From: Thalassotalea algicola
GTDB taxonomy: Bacteria; Pseudomonadota; Gammaproteobacteria; Enterobacterales; Alteromonadaceae
DNA length: 64,000 nucleotides
Direction of reading: 5' to 3'
Assembly (NCBI RefSeq): GCF_012932965.1
Contig: NZ_JABBXH010000004.1
Span: 186,001 to 250,000, forward strand
Each line of letters starts with the position of its first letter. Position 1 is the stretch's first letter. The position numbers and the translations under genes are program-made. The notes under the pieces are model-generated. The model was given only the letters and a program-made list of their open reading frames with translations, was not told the DNA's origin and made no database searches. Shown here one piece after another: positions 36,904-47,340 of the stretch.

Positions 36904-38003
36904 TAAAAAACAGGGTTTGCATCAGGCTCTTCGCCAACCAAAGGGTCAATATATTGCTGTAATTGATCATTTAATTTTAAAGATGCCAGCAGTGCTTTTT
37001 TAGAACCTAACAATTTTAATTTAAACCGACGAACTTGTTGTTGAGCACTAACCAATGTCACTTCTTCTACCGCTGAAAGCTCATTTAGAAATCGACTAAT
37101 TTCCACATACGTTTTTAAGGAAGTTACATTCGCTACATCGATCACCAATTCATTACTTAAATCAGTGGAAGAGGCATAACCTTGATAGATAACTTGTGCT
37201 ACATCAATCAGCGCTTTATTCAGCAGTGCTTTAGTCGACGTTCCTTCCAGTAACTGACCAAATTGCTGCTGTTCTGAAATCAAGCTCCAATCTAATGCAT
37301 ACCTTACTTGCTCTTGGCATAAAACACCTTCACATTCGTTATCAGCTGGAGGCTCTGATAACAAGCTACTGTTTGATATTCTTATGATTAATGTTGCATC
37401 AACAAAATAGCGTGACGATTGTTGTTGTGCTTCACTTGCAAAACGTCCCCATAAATCGGTGATATTTATTGATAAACTATCTTCTAAATCCATTAATGGA
37501 AGTAATAGTGGCAAGCCGCGTTGTTGAGAAAATTCGCGAATTTGTTGCGGTAATTCAGAGACGCCAGATTCTGACAAAATATTTCGCTCAAGCTTATTTT
37601 CCTCAAGTAGCCATACCAATATCTGGGGTCTTAAACTCCCCCATAATGGTAAGTTGGCTTGCTGAAATAAGACATTGATTTTATTTTCATCAAATAACGC
37701 TACCAAAAACAGTTGTTTTTGATCTCTTTCATATCGATATTGCGTTAAATATTGGTTGTAGCGTTTTAATTGCTGCTTAACGGTATTATTGGAAAGTACG
37801 CTTTCGTCTCCCCCTACCTTTATCATAACAGAAGCCATTGCTTGCTTAATGGCAACGTTTCGGGCATTGCTCGCTTGAGAATCAACAGCGACCTTTGCTT
37901 GATATAAATCGGTAACTTCAACGGCAAAAACAAGGCTTGGGAGCAATAAAGCCGTCAAAAATGTAATTAACTTCAACATTTTGTGTAATTGAATCAAATT
38001 CAT
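36891..38003 (-). CDS. DUF2066 exported protein
   Basis: This 370-residue protein has an N-terminal signal segment (LKLITFLTALLLPSLVFA) and then the DUF2066 layout: VTDLYQAKVAVDSQASNAR near residue 30 and a long mixed region ending near 360. The function is unknown. It is upstream of and overlaps hda and diverges from purM, an arrangement common in gammaproteobacteria. The ATG at 37979 would also give a good signal peptide. Confidence 0.87.
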   Translation of the reverse strand: MNLIQLHKMLKLITFLTALLLPSLVFAVEVTDLYQAKVAVDSQASNARNVAIKQAMASVMIKVGGDESVLSNNTVKQQLKRYNQYLTQYRYERDQKQLFLVALFDENKINVLFQQANLPLWGSLRPQILVWLLEENKLERNILSESGVSELPQQIREFSQQRGLPLLLPLMDLEDSLSINITDLWGRFASEAQQQSSRYFVDATLIIRISNSSLLSEPPADNECEGVLCQEQVRYALDWSLISEQQQFGQLLEGTSTKALLNKALIDVAQVIYQGYASSTDLSNELVIDVANVTSLKTYVEISRFLNELSAVEEVTLVSAQQQVRRFKLKLLGSKKALLASLKLNDQLQQYIDPLVGEEPDANPVFYWRP

Positions 38004-38134
38004 AGACAGATCCTAACACAATAAGCACAAATTTTTTCATTATTAAAAATAATTTCTGATAAAGATTTTATCCAAGCCGTTGCGCTGGTAGAATATGCGT
38101 TTTCAAAATTCCTTTGAACACTTTGAGGTTGCAC

Positions 38135-39181
38135 GTGAGCGAACAAAAACAGTCCCTTAGCTATAAAGATGCTGGTGTTGATATTGATGCTGGTAATGAT
38201 TTAGTTGAAAACATTAAGGGGGCAGTTAAACGCACAACTCGCCCAGAAGTTATGGGCGGCTTAGGTGGATTTGGCGCAGTTTGTCAATTGCCTACAGGCT
38301 ACAAAGAGCCAGTATTAATATCTGGCACAGATGGCGTAGGGACAAAATTACGTCTTGCCATTGATCTTAAAAAGCATGACACCGTTGGTATTGATTTGGT
38401 AGCAATGTGTGTAAACGATCTACTTGTATTAGGTGCAGAACCACTTTACTTCTTAGACTATTACGCAACGGGTAAATTAGATGTAGACGTTGCTTCAGAC
38501 GTAGTTAAAGGTATCGCTGAAGGTTGTGTGCAATCAGGTTGTGCGCTAGTTGGTGGTGAAACAGCAGAAATGCCAGGTATGTATCATGCAGGTGATTACG
38601 ACATCGCGGGTTTTTGTACGGGCGTTGCCGAAAAATCTGAGTTAATTGATGGTTCAAAAGTAGCTGCTGGCGATCAGTTAATTGCATTAGCCTCTTCTGG
38701 CCCGCACTCAAATGGTTTCTCTTTGATTCGCAAAGTGTTAGAAGTAAACAATACTGACACATCAGAAATGCTAGGTGATAAGTCAATTGCTGAGCACTTA
38801 TTAGAGCCGACAAAAATTTATGTGAAGTCGACTTTAGCAATGCTTAAAGAAGTTAAAGCCCATGCACTTTCTCATATTACTGGTGGCGGTTTCTGGGAAA
38901 ATATCCCGCGTGTATTACCTGAAAATGCACAGGCAGTTATCAATGGAAACAGCTGGCAATGGCCTGAAATTTTTAACTGGCTACAAGACAACGGTAACAT
39001 TACTACTCACGAGATGTATCGTACATTTAACTGTGGAGTTGGAATGATTATCGCAGTTCCTGCTAATGCATTAGAGCAAAGTTTGGACATTTTAAAAGCA
39101 AACGGTGAGAATGCATGGCATATAGGCGAAATAAAGTCTAAAGCTGAAGGTGAAGAGCAAGTAATCATCGAAAAGGAATAG
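38135..39181 (+). CDS. purM: Phosphoribosylformylglycinamidine cyclo-ligase
   Basis: This enzyme of about 348 residues makes aminoimidazole ribonucleotide in purine biosynthesis. It opens with [20 protein letters not shown], and has [13 protein letters not shown] and [12 protein letters not shown]. The start is the GTG at 38135 with GAGG about 7 bp upstream; an in-frame TTG at 38114 would add residues not found in the family. purN follows after 6 bp. Confidence 0.96.
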   Translation: MSEQKQSLSYKDAGVDIDAGNDLVENIKGAVKRTTRPEVMGGLGGFGAVCQLPTGYKEPVLISGTDGVGTKLRLAIDLKKHDTVGIDLVAMCVNDLLVLGAEPLYFLDYYATGKLDVDVASDVVKGIAEGCVQSGCALVGGETAEMPGMYHAGDYDIAGFCTGVAEKSELIDGSKVAAGDQLIALASSGPHSNGFSLIRKVLEVNNTDTSEMLGDKSIAEHLLEPTKIYVKSTLAMLKEVKAHALSHITGGGFWENIPRVLPENAQAVINGNSWQWPEIFNWLQDNGNITTHEMYRTFNCGVGMIIAVPANALEQSLDILKANGENAWHIGEIKSKAEGEEQVIIEKE

Positions 39182-39187
39182 CTTTCG

Positions 39188-39829
39188 ATGTCTAGCCGTA
39201 TTGTAGTTTTAATATCTGGCAGTGGTACTAATTTGCAGGCAATAATTGACGCCTGCAATAGTGCAGAATACCCTGGTGAAGTTGTTGGCGTTATATCGAA
39301 TAAAGTAGACGCTTATGGCTTAACCAGAGCCGAACAGGCTAATATTGCCCATCAAGCACTTTCCCATAAATCATTTGATTCTCGAGAGGACTATGATTTA
39401 GCTTTAATAGATGCCATTGATACTTATCAGCCAGATATAGTAGTCCTAGCTGGCTTCATGAGAATACTAACACCAGCATTTGTTCAACACTATCTCGGAC
39501 GACTGGTTAACATTCATCCATCGTTATTGCCAAAATACCAAGGCCTAAATACGCATCAAAGAGCAATTGATGCAGGTGACGAAGAACACGGCGTTAGTGT
39601 ACATTTTGTTACGGAAGAGTTGGATGGCGGCCCTGTTATTTTACAAGCAAAAGTGCCAATATTTAAAAATGATAGTGCTGACGAGCTAGCTGCACGAGTT
39701 CATGAGCAAGAGCATAAGATTTACCCATTAGTCGTGAAGTGGCTATGTGAAGGTCGGCTAACAATGCAACATGAACAAGCTGTCATGGATGGGAATACTC
39801 TTCCCGATAGCGGTTATGCTAGCGAATAA
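39188..39829 (+). CDS. purN: Phosphoribosylglycinamide formyltransferase
   Basis: This 213-residue transferase adds a formyl group from 10-formyl-THF to GAR. It has the start VVLISGSGTNLQAIIDA, the catalytic region AGFMRILTPAFV, then NIHPSLLPKYQG with the active-site His, and GVSVHFVTEELDGG. It is co-transcribed with purM and, 24 bp on, with a DUF3108 gene. Confidence 0.96.
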   Translation: MSSRIVVLISGSGTNLQAIIDACNSAEYPGEVVGVISNKVDAYGLTRAEQANIAHQALSHKSFDSREDYDLALIDAIDTYQPDIVVLAGFMRILTPAFVQHYLGRLVNIHPSLLPKYQGLNTHQRAIDAGDEEHGVSVHFVTEELDGGPVILQAKVPIFKNDSADELAARVHEQEHKIYPLVVKWLCEGRLTMQHEQAVMDGNTLPDSGYASE

Positions 39830-39853
39830 TTAATTAGTAAAGGTAATGTGTTG

Positions 39854-40573
39854 ATGTTTAAATGTTTGTGTTTGTCTTTAGCGTTAATAGTTCCAATTGC
39901 TGCAGCAGAAACCACTTCAACACCTCCTTTAATCAAATCATTTTCCGCTAAATATAATGTGTTGCATAAATCCAAACCTGTTGGAACGGGCACTCGAGAA
40001 CTTTCTTATTTAGACAGTGGCCTTGCCAAGTATAGCTATCATACCAATATCGAATGGCTAATTTTTTCAGATACGCGCTCTGAAACCACCATTGTAAATG
40101 TTGACGGTGCTAAGGTAACTCCTACTCATTATACTTTTAAACGAGAAGGGACAGGTAAAGATAAGTATTATGAGTGGCAATACGACGTTGATAGCAAAAC
40201 AGCCAAAGATATTAAAAAGAAGCGTGTAAAAAGCATTGAATTTCCAGAAAATATTCAAGATAAGCTAAGTTACCACTTTCAAAATCGATTAAACCTGATA
40301 AACAATCCTAAACAACAGCATTTCGTTTACCCTGTTATTAGTACGTCAGGTAAAATTAAGAACTACGTATACCAGTACGATGGTGAAGAAGAACTAATGC
40401 TTCCTTATGGTTTAGTAAAAACAATTCGATTAAAACGCGAAGTTGTTGATAAGAAACGAGTGACATATGCTTGGTTTGCTCCAGAATTAAATTATTTACT
40501 CGTTAAACTTTATCAAATTAAAGGTGGCGTTGAGCAATTTGAAGCCCAACTTACCGACCTAGCAACTGAGTAA
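39854..40573 (+). CDS. DUF3108 exported protein
   Basis: This protein of about 239 residues has a signal peptide (cleavage after IAAA) and a beta-rich DUF3108 domain (about 25-235; KSFSAKYNVLHKSKPVGTG near the start). The function is unknown, though this domain often follows purMN in Alteromonadales. The start is taken as the ATG at 39854, about 10 bp after AAAGG; a GTG two codons upstream is possible. Confidence 0.87.
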   Translation: MFKCLCLSLALIVPIAAAETTSTPPLIKSFSAKYNVLHKSKPVGTGTRELSYLDSGLAKYSYHTNIEWLIFSDTRSETTIVNVDGAKVTPTHYTFKREGTGKDKYYEWQYDVDSKTAKDIKKKRVKSIEFPENIQDKLSYHFQNRLNLINNPKQQHFVYPVISTSGKIKNYVYQYDGEEELMLPYGLVKTIRLKREVVDKKRVTYAWFAPELNYLLVKLYQIKGGVEQFEAQLTDLATE

Positions 40574-40611
40574 ACATCAGTTAACCTAATTACTACTCAA
40601 TTTTTAACGCG

Positions 40612-41388
40612 CTAACCAGCGAGTACCGACATACCTTGTTTAAATAAATGCCACGATTTAGCGGTCATTTTATGCCAATCTTCATTATTAGTTAGCGGTT
40701 GAGTAGCAATTACCGTCACTATATCGTTATCGGTAGTCTCCTGCTGAAAGTCTACTTCCACCTCAGCATCAATAAGCTTGGCTTCACCAAATGGTGCTTT
40801 TCGCGTTATCCAATGTAAATTATTTGAGCAATAAGCAAATAAATAATCTCCGTCGGATAGGATTAAATTAAAAACGCCTAATTGATTTATTTCATCGGCT
40901 TTCCGGGCGATATATTGAAATAAGTCTTGAGCGCTAGGTTGGTGTTCACCGAATTGGTAATGCAATCTATCGAGTAACCAACAAAAAGCATGTTCGCTGT
41001 CTGTAGAACCGACCGGTACATGCGCTTTAACTGGTAAATGAGCTTTAAAGTCTTTCAACTGACCATTGTGGGCATAGGTCCAGTTCTTACCCCACATTTG
41101 CCTGACAAATGGATGGGTATTTTCTAAACATACTGCACCGGAATTTGCTTGTCTAATATGGCAAATAACAGACTCACTTTTTATGGGGTACTCTGTTACT
41201 AGCTTAGCAATTTTCGACTCAGCACTTGGTTGTGGATCTTTAAAGCTTCTACAGCCTTTCCCTTCATAAAAGGTAATCCCCCAGCCATCCTTATGGGGAC
41301 CAGTATTGCCTCCTCGCTGCATCAACCCAGTAAAACTAAAGCAAATATCCGTAGGGACATTAGCACTCATAGCTAACAACTCACACAT
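40612..41388 (-). CDS. yafJ: Class II glutamine amidotransferase, YafJ family
   Basis: This 258-residue protein begins MCELLAMSANVPTD, so Cys2 is the N-terminal nucleophile. It also shows GPHKDGWGITFYEGKG, ICHIRQANSG and THPFVRQMWGKNWTYAHNGQL, all standard for this family. The acceptor substrate is unknown. It diverges from fadE, as yafJ lies near fadE in E. coli. Confidence 0.92.
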   Translation of the reverse strand: MCELLAMSANVPTDICFSFTGLMQRGGNTGPHKDGWGITFYEGKGCRSFKDPQPSAESKIAKLVTEYPIKSESVICHIRQANSGAVCLENTHPFVRQMWGKNWTYAHNGQLKDFKAHLPVKAHVPVGSTDSEHAFCWLLDRLHYQFGEHQPSAQDLFQYIARKADEINQLGVFNLILSDGDYLFAYCSNNLHWITRKAPFGEAKLIDAEVEVDFQQETTDNDIVTVIATQPLTNNEDWHKMTAKSWHLFKQGMSVLAG

Positions 41389-41456
41389 AGCGTTAATTTA
41401 TTCTCCTCGTTAAGAGCTATACTTAATACAAGCTAAAACTAACTGTTTTTTCTCCT

Positions 41457-41489
41457 TTGATCATCAAGTTTATCTATTTTGATCATCAA
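41457..41489. promoter_or_regulatory. Two copies of a perfect 11-bp palindrome upstream of fadE
   Basis: TTGATCATCAA (TTGAT-C-ATCAA) occurs at 41457-41467 and 41479-41489, 22 bp apart, in the yafJ/fadE divergent region. The layout suggests two dimer sites for one repressor on the same helical face. The regulator is unknown. Confidence 0.55.
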
Positions 41490-41559
41490 ATAATATTTGA
41501 AATTGTTCTTGTATCGATCTAATCTATGTGGTCTGACCTCTTACAAGTAAGGAATGCAA

Positions 41560-44022
41560 GTGGAATCTTTAATTTGGTTTACCAGCGCTATAATTCTTAG
41601 CTGGTTTATGGCTTATACCAGAGCCGCTCTTACAACTTATACATTAGTCTTCGGTATTCTAATGATCGTTGGCTCTGTTTTTAATGTCGTATCTTTTATT
41701 GGTTGGCTAATATTTGCAGCAATCGCCCTACCGCTTAATATTACGAGCTTTAGAAAAGAATACATCAGTAAGCCGTTATTAAAAATGTTTAAGGGCATAA
41801 TGCCCGAAATGTCTCGTACAGAAAAAGAAGCGATTGATGCTGGTACTACTTGGTTTGAGGCGGATCTTTTCCGAGGCAATCCAGATTGGGCTAAATTACA
41901 TAACTTTCCTAAACCACGCTTATCGGCAGAAGAACAGGCTTTCTTAGACGGCCCTGTTGAAGAGGTTTGTCGCATGTGTGATGACTGGGACACGACACAT
42001 GATCGTGCCGATTTATCCCCTGAAGTTTGGCAATACTTAAAAGATAACAAGTTTTTTGCCATGATCATCAAGAAAGAATATGGTGGATTAGAATTTAGTG
42101 CATACGCTCAATCTCGTGTATTACAAAAATTAACAAGTGTTAGCGGCGTACTTTCAAGCACAGTTGGTGTACCAAACTCTTTAGGTCCTGGTGAATTGTT
42201 ACAACACTATGGCACGAAAGAGCAACAAGATTACTACTTACCTCGCCTAGTTAAAGGTGAAGAAATACCGTGTTTCGCTTTAACTAGTCCAGAAGCTGGC
42301 TCCGATGCTGGTGCAATTCCTGACTTTGGTATTGTTTGTAAAGGAGAGTTTAAAGGCGAAGAAGTATTAGGTATGAAACTTACCTGGGACAAACGCTATA
42401 TCACATTAGCACCTATCGCAACGGTGTTAGGTTTAGCATTTAAAATGTACGATCCTGATGGCCTATTAGGTGAAGAAAAAGACCTAGGTATAACCTGTGC
42501 ACTTATCCCTACAGATTTAGAAGGTGTTATAACTGGTCGTCGTCACTTTCCTTTAAATGTGCCATTCCAGAATGGCCCGACGCAAGGAAATGAAGTATTT
42601 GTACCACTAGATTATATTATTGGTGGCCCGAAAATGGCTGGCCAAGGTTGGAGAATGCTAGTTGAATGTCTATCAGTTGGACGTGCAATAACGCTTCCGT
42701 CAAACAGTGCGGGTGGCATAAAATCAATAGCAATGGCTACAGGTGCTTATAGCCGTATTCGTCGCCAATTCAAATTACCCATTGGTAAAATGGAAGGTAT
42801 TGAAGAAGCATTAGCGCGTATTGGGGGTAATGCCTACCTAATGGATGCAGTGACCACTATGTCAACTGGAGCTATCGACTTAGGTGAAAAACCATCAGTA
42901 ATTTCGGCAATTGCCAAATACCACTTAACGGAGAAAATGCGTTCGTCAATAACGGATGCAATGGATATTCATGGTGGTAAAGGTGTGTGTATGGGGCCAG
43001 CTAACTATTTAGCTCGTGGTTACCAAGGTGCACCAGTAGCAATTACCGTTGAAGGTGCGAATATCTTAACACGTAATATGATCATTTACGGGCAAGGTGC
43101 GATTCGATGCCATCCTTACGTTTTGGCAGAGTTAGAAGCCGCAGGAAATGATAACTTCACTCAAGCTCTTGATGATTTTGATCATGCCTTATTCGGTCAT
43201 ATTGGCTTTGCTACAAGTAATATCTTCCGTAGTCTTTGGACTTCATTATCAGGCTCACGCTTTGTAAATGCACCTTATAACGACAACACTAAGCGATACT
43301 ATCAATTAATGACTCGCTTTAGCTCTAACTTAGCCATGTTGTCTGACATTGCTATGTTGACCTTAGGCGGTGACTTAAAACGTCGTGAGCGCATTTCTGC
43401 GCGTTTAGGTGATGTTTTAAGTTACTTATACTTAGCCTCAGCAACACTTAAACGCTTTAATGATGAAGGTCGTCAAGCTGAAGATTTACCAATCATGCAG
43501 TGGGCGGTAGAAGATAGTCTATACAAAACACAAGTAGCAATTGACGAGTTAATTTCTAACTTTCCTAACAAAGCTGTAGCAATAGCTCTTCGTGCGATTA
43601 TCTTGCCATTTGGTTGTTGGTTAACAAAACCGTCAGATAAACTAGACCATAAAGTATCTCGCATTTTACAAACACCAAGTGAAGCTCGTAATCGTATCGG
43701 CCAAGGCCAGTACTTAACGAGAGAATCTGAAAACACTTTAGGTATGTTAGAGCAAACATTAGATGATATTTTGGCAGCAGAGCCTATTTTCGACAAAGTA
43801 TGCCGCGCTGTAGGTAAGAAATTACCATTTTATCGACTAAATGAAGTGGCTGAACAAGGCCTTGCTATAAACGCTATTACAGAAGAAGAAGCTGATTTAC
43901 TTCGTCGTACCGAAACAGGTCGTAAAGCGGTTATTGATGTCGATGACTTCGATCCAATGGACTTAGCAGCTAATAAAGCATTGGTTGAACAAGTGAGTAA
44001 CAAACAAGAACACGCAGCATAA
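41560..44022 (+). CDS. fadE: Acyl-CoA dehydrogenase FadE
   Basis: This protein of about 820 residues catalyses the first oxidation of fatty-acid beta-oxidation. Two to three N-terminal hydrophobic segments (about 5-65) precede the dehydrogenase core. FAD/substrate motifs include [15 protein letters not shown] and the catalytic-region [20 protein letters not shown] long C-terminal FadE extension (about 560-820) is present. I prefer the GTG at 41560, 6 bp after AAGGA; an ATG at 41554 lies directly against that site. A strong terminator follows. Palindromic operators lie 65-100 bp upstream. Confidence 0.95.
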   Translation: MESLIWFTSAIILSWFMAYTRAALTTYTLVFGILMIVGSVFNVVSFIGWLIFAAIALPLNITSFRKEYISKPLLKMFKGIMPEMSRTEKEAIDAGTTWFEADLFRGNPDWAKLHNFPKPRLSAEEQAFLDGPVEEVCRMCDDWDTTHDRADLSPEVWQYLKDNKFFAMIIKKEYGGLEFSAYAQSRVLQKLTSVSGVLSSTVGVPNSLGPGELLQHYGTKEQQDYYLPRLVKGEEIPCFALTSPEAGSDAGAIPDFGIVCKGEFKGEEVLGMKLTWDKRYITLAPIATVLGLAFKMYDPDGLLGEEKDLGITCALIPTDLEGVITGRRHFPLNVPFQNGPTQGNEVFVPLDYIIGGPKMAGQGWRMLVECLSVGRAITLPSNSAGGIKSIAMATGAYSRIRRQFKLPIGKMEGIEEALARIGGNAYLMDAVTTMSTGAIDLGEKPSVISAIAKYHLTEKMRSSITDAMDIHGGKGVCMGPANYLARGYQGAPVAITVEGANILTRNMIIYGQGAIRCHPYVLAELEAAGNDNFTQALDDFDHALFGHIGFATSNIFRSLWTSLSGSRFVNAPYNDNTKRYYQLMTRFSSNLAMLSDIAMLTLGGDLKRRERISARLGDVLSYLYLASATLKRFNDEGRQAEDLPIMQWAVEDSLYKTQVAIDELISNFPNKAVAIALRAIILPFGCWLTKPSDKLDHKVSRILQTPSEARNRIGQGQYLTRESENTLGMLEQTLDDILAAEPIFDKVCRAVGKKLPFYRLNEVAEQGLAINAITEEEADLLRRTETGRKAVIDVDDFDPMDLAANKALVEQVSNKQEHAA

Positions 44023-44040
44023 CCCTACATTGTTATTAAT

Positions 44041-44068
44041 AAAAACCTGCCTAGCGCAGGTTTTTTTA
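44041..44068 (+). terminator. Terminator after fadE
   Basis: AAACCTGC/GCAGGTTT stem with a short loop, followed by seven T, about 20 bp past the fadE stop codon. Confidence 0.9.
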
Positions 44069-44245
44069 TTTCCGACGGTTAACAAAACTGGCCTCTATCT
44101 AACTGTAACCATTAAACTTATTTATAGGTATCACTAGTTTCAGCGTACACTTGTGACAAACATAATAGTATTGTTTGCACAAAAATGACGATAAAATACT
44201 CGCTATATTTAGTTAACAACTGCTCAGGAAAAGGATAGAAATTTA

Positions 44246-45190
44246 ATGCTATCGGGTTTACCAAGTTTTATTCTAATGCCATTCGCTTTTATTTTGTTTT
44301 GCTTTAATTTGGCATTTAGTGGAACCTTTGTATTTCTAGGCGGTTTATTAAAATTTTTAATTCCTATTAAAGCATTTCACCATATGCTTTATCGCCCTAT
44401 GCATACCTTTTATCGTCTTTGGGCATACAACAACACATTAATAATCAAGCTGGTTAATCCTGTTCAATGGGAAGTTATTGGTGCGGAGCATTTAAGTAAA
44501 GATGCTTGGTATTTAATGCTGGCAAATCATCAGAGTTGGTTAGATATTTTAGTTATTGCAGAATTAGCGCGCCAACACACACCAGAACCAAAATTTTTTC
44601 TAAAAGAATCTCTAAAAAAAGTGCCCTTTCTAGGTATGGCGTGCTGGGCTTTAGATATGCCTTTTATGAAGCGTTACAGTAAAGCGTTTATAGAAAAGCA
44701 CCCTCACCTTAAAGGGCAAGATATTGAAACAACAAAACGCTCTTGCCAATCGTTTCAGTCAAACCCGACATCAATTATTAATTTTGTCGAAGGCACACGA
44801 ATAACCAAAACCAAACACCAAACTCAGCAAAGCCCTTTTAATTACCTGTTAAAACCGAAGGCTGGTGGCATCGCGTTCACTTTAGCGACTTTAGGTGAAC
44901 ATTTTGACAAGATATTGAACGTAACACTAATCTATCCAGATAACCGCGGCCACATTATGAAAGATATGCTTAAAGGTCGCCTAACTAAAATTGTCGTTCA
45001 TGTTGAACAAATTGAAGTTACTGACGCATTAATTGGTGACTATTTTGCTGATGAGGCGTTTAAAGATAATTTTCAACTTTGGTTAAATGAGCAGTGGCAA
45101 GCAAAAGATGCATTAATTCAGCAGCTTTATCATCAAAATGCGCAAGAATCTGTGGTTAACTCTCAACTCAACCAGCACGGTTCAGTGTGA
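44246..45190 (+). CDS. Membrane-associated acyltransferase (PlsC/YihG-like)
   Basis: This 314-residue protein has a hydrophobic N-terminus (about 8-45) and the PlsC acyltransferase motifs NHQSWLDIL (NHxxxxD, about residue 92), FFLKESLKKVPFLG, and NFVEGTR. It probably transfers an acyl group in phospholipid metabolism. The fold resembles E. coli YihG more than PlsC in length. AGGAAAAGG lies just upstream of the ATG. The specific acceptor cannot be read from sequence. Confidence 0.88.
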   Translation: MLSGLPSFILMPFAFILFCFNLAFSGTFVFLGGLLKFLIPIKAFHHMLYRPMHTFYRLWAYNNTLIIKLVNPVQWEVIGAEHLSKDAWYLMLANHQSWLDILVIAELARQHTPEPKFFLKESLKKVPFLGMACWALDMPFMKRYSKAFIEKHPHLKGQDIETTKRSCQSFQSNPTSIINFVEGTRITKTKHQTQQSPFNYLLKPKAGGIAFTLATLGEHFDKILNVTLIYPDNRGHIMKDMLKGRLTKIVVHVEQIEVTDALIGDYFADEAFKDNFQLWLNEQWQAKDALIQQLYHQNAQESVVNSQLNQHGSV

Positions 45191-45616
45191 CTTAGACCCC
45201 CTCTCAAATTAAATCACCTTGGTAGTCACGTGAATAACCTCACTGAATAAGTAAATATCCCTACACGCTACTTACGCATAATAATTTGGTTAACACATTA
45301 CTTACACAACCTGTAATTCCTTGCAGCGATTACAACCAAAAAAACCGTAACGTGCACTTTCAAGCCCTTTCCTACATAACCTCGCTAAAACTGAGGACAC
45401 ATTTAAGAAGGCTTTCTTATACTCAAAAGACATAATATAGGCGCTTTGGTCAACTACTTTTGATTTGATGCAAGAATAATTTTGCAGAATATCATGCGTA
45501 TTAGGAAAAACTGCGATGGGAGTATAGCAAATGCCACAGAAGGTAGGCGATTGAGTGTTTCAAGAAATAATATACGAAGATAACCGTATTAGACATATCT
45601 AATTATAAGTAAATAT
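45191..45616. other. Gene-free stretch between the acyltransferase and tRNA-Asp genes
   Basis: This 426-bp stretch has no gene I can support. A 43-codon minus-strand frame exists at 45302-45433 (with a CNRC pair) but lacks a ribosome-binding site. No clear terminator for the tRNA transcript is visible. It may be a degenerate remnant of a former gene. Confidence 0.4.
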
Positions 45617-45693
45617 TGGCGGAGTGGACGGGACTCGAACCCGCGACCCCCGGCGTGACAGGCCGGTATTCTAACCAACTGAACTACCACTCC
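45617..45693 (-). tRNA. tRNA-Asp (GTC), copy 2
   Basis: The 77-nt cloverleaf starts GGAGTGG on minus and pairs with CCACTCC, with discriminator G and an encoded CCA. The anticodon loop reads CCTGTCACG (anticodon GTC), and the T-loop contains GGTTCGAGTCC. It closely matches E. coli tRNA-Asp. Confidence 0.97.
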
Positions 45694-45731
45694 GCGAAAT
45701 TTACTCAAGAGATGTGATTTATGCAACGTAT

Positions 45732-45808
45732 TGGCGGAGTGGACGGGACTCGAACCCGCGACCCCCGGCGTGACAGGCCGGTATTCTAACCAACTGAACT
45801 ACCACTCC
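45732..45808 (-). tRNA. tRNA-Asp (GTC), copy 1
   Basis: Identical in all 77 nt to the copy at 45617-45693; the repeat period is 115 bp and the two are 38 bp apart. It is transcribed first of the pair, downstream of the dnaQ-TIGR03503 unit, as aspV neighbours dnaQ in E. coli. Confidence 0.97.
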
Positions 45809-45954
45809 GCATTTAAAACTCTGCAAATCAACAACAACTCGTTGAATGCGGCGTGAATATTACGGATATGATACTTATCCGTCAACCACTTTTTTAATAT
45901 TATTTTTCAAGTGCACATTTCATCGCCAAAGCGGGTGAAATTGCACCAAAAAAT

Positions 45955-47340
45955 CTACTCTTGCAGCGCTGTTTTTTGCTTTTTACGGCGACGCCAGTAA
46001 TAAATACCAAAGCCGAGCGCTGCCATAAAGAACACAACACCATTAGCAATACCAATAAACATTAGGGTTTCTTTTTGTTCAGCTTCTTGCTCTGCTAACT
46101 TTTGCTCTTTAATTAATGCCAATTCTTCTTCTACGCTAATTTTCTCCGGCTCAGCTTCAAGCGTTTCTTCATTTACCTCTTGGGCCACTTGAACAATGTC
46201 GCCATCTTCATTAACAACCGAGATCATCGCACCAGCTTTGCGCTCAACGTTAAAGGTATATTCTGGTACCACTAACCGAAATTCTCGACCATGAATTGTT
46301 TCACCAAAAGCACTCACTTTAACGCGATGTATTCCAGGTTCAGTATAACCCACTTCATGAGTACGAGAGTCCCCTGCTCCCTCCATTATTGAAAACGGCT
46401 CCTCTTGTCTATCTGGGTAAGTTATTTTTCCTTGAAAAATGAGGCTATCAGGATTAACTAAATCTTTATTAATCAAAAAATGAATTTTATGGAATTCTTC
46501 AATTTCTGCCGTTGGCTCTGCTTCTAAAGTTATCGGATTTGGCTGAACGATAATAGGCTTTTGCCTTAACTCTCGGCTCGCCATCGGTAACTTTATATGA
46601 TAGATAGGCACCCATTCACCTGGAGCAAAAGTTAATTCAAACTCGCCAGTAAATACACCATCGTTAGCATATTCATCGAGGTTTCGGCCATCATCACGAA
46701 ATGAAGTTAACTGAACCGGTTCAGCTCCAAAGTTATTAAACGCAGAGTTGTTAGTGCTAAAAAAGTCGACATCTAAGCGTACAACGTCTTTAAATGTTGG
46801 CGTATCAATGGCAAATTCACCATTAAAAAGTTTTCCAGTAATTTTTAATGTTTCACCTGACAGCATAACTTCTGGTAACGGAGCAACATCAATTCGAACT
46901 TCTGACATAACCATTATATGGCTGCCAGGCTCAACTTGGCCAATTACCTGCCATGGACCTGGCATAGGCTTTTTAATTTTAACCATATCGAACGTTCGAT
47001 CATCAAACCACTGTACTTTCTCTTTATCCAGCTGGTTTATTTTAAGTTTGCTGCCATCTGGACGCACTAGAATGATCGGAGGCGATCCCATTTTTCGATA
47101 AAACAGTAAGGTAATTTCTTCAAGTTCTGCATCAATTCTAAATCGATTATCAAAATACGGGATTTGATTAGTCACGTTATCAACATCATAATAATCGATC
47201 TTTGCACTTGGCATAGATTTTTTAACTTGCTCTGCTTCAGCAGGCACGTTTTCCAGCGTGTTATCTATTACTTCTTGCGCATAAGCATTAAACAGTACTG
47301 TTAACGAAAATAAAGCGAATGACCAACCTACTTGGGCCAT
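45955..47340 (-). CDS. TIGR03503 family membrane-anchored exported protein
   Basis: This 461-residue protein has a signal peptide (cleavage after ...NAYA, about 21), a long beta-rich periplasmic region (about 45-380), an acidic coiled segment (about 395-425) and a C-terminal membrane helix (ETLMFIGIANGVVFF then a stop-transfer RRRKKQK). This layout matches the TIGR03503 family of marine gammaproteobacteria, which has no known function. It overlaps dnaQ by 13 bp. Confidence 0.82.
   Translation of the reverse strand: MAQVGWSFALFSLTVLFNAYAQEVIDNTLENVPAEAEQVKKSMPSAKIDYYDVDNVTNQIPYFDNRFRIDAELEEITLLFYRKMGSPPIILVRPDGSKLKINQLDKEKVQWFDDRTFDMVKIKKPMPGPWQVIGQVEPGSHIMVMSEVRIDVAPLPEVMLSGETLKITGKLFNGEFAIDTPTFKDVVRLDVDFFSTNNSAFNNFGAEPVQLTSFRDDGRNLDEYANDGVFTGEFELTFAPGEWVPIYHIKLPMASRELRQKPIIVQPNPITLEAEPTAEIEEFHKIHFLINKDLVNPDSLIFQGKITYPDRQEEPFSIMEGAGDSRTHEVGYTEPGIHRVKVSAFGETIHGREFRLVVPEYTFNVERKAGAMISVVNEDGDIVQVAQEVNEETLEAEPEKISVEEELALIKEQKLAEQEAEQKETLMFIGIANGVVFFMAALGFGIYYWRRRKKQKTALQE

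Noticed and set aside
41637-42071. 144-codon open frame on minus inside fadE
   Set aside because: Antisense shadow of a conserved dehydrogenase; no ribosome-binding site or family signal.
45302-45433. 43-codon minus-strand frame with a CNRC pair
   Set aside because: No ribosome-binding site and no recognisable family; could be a remnant but cannot be supported as a gene.
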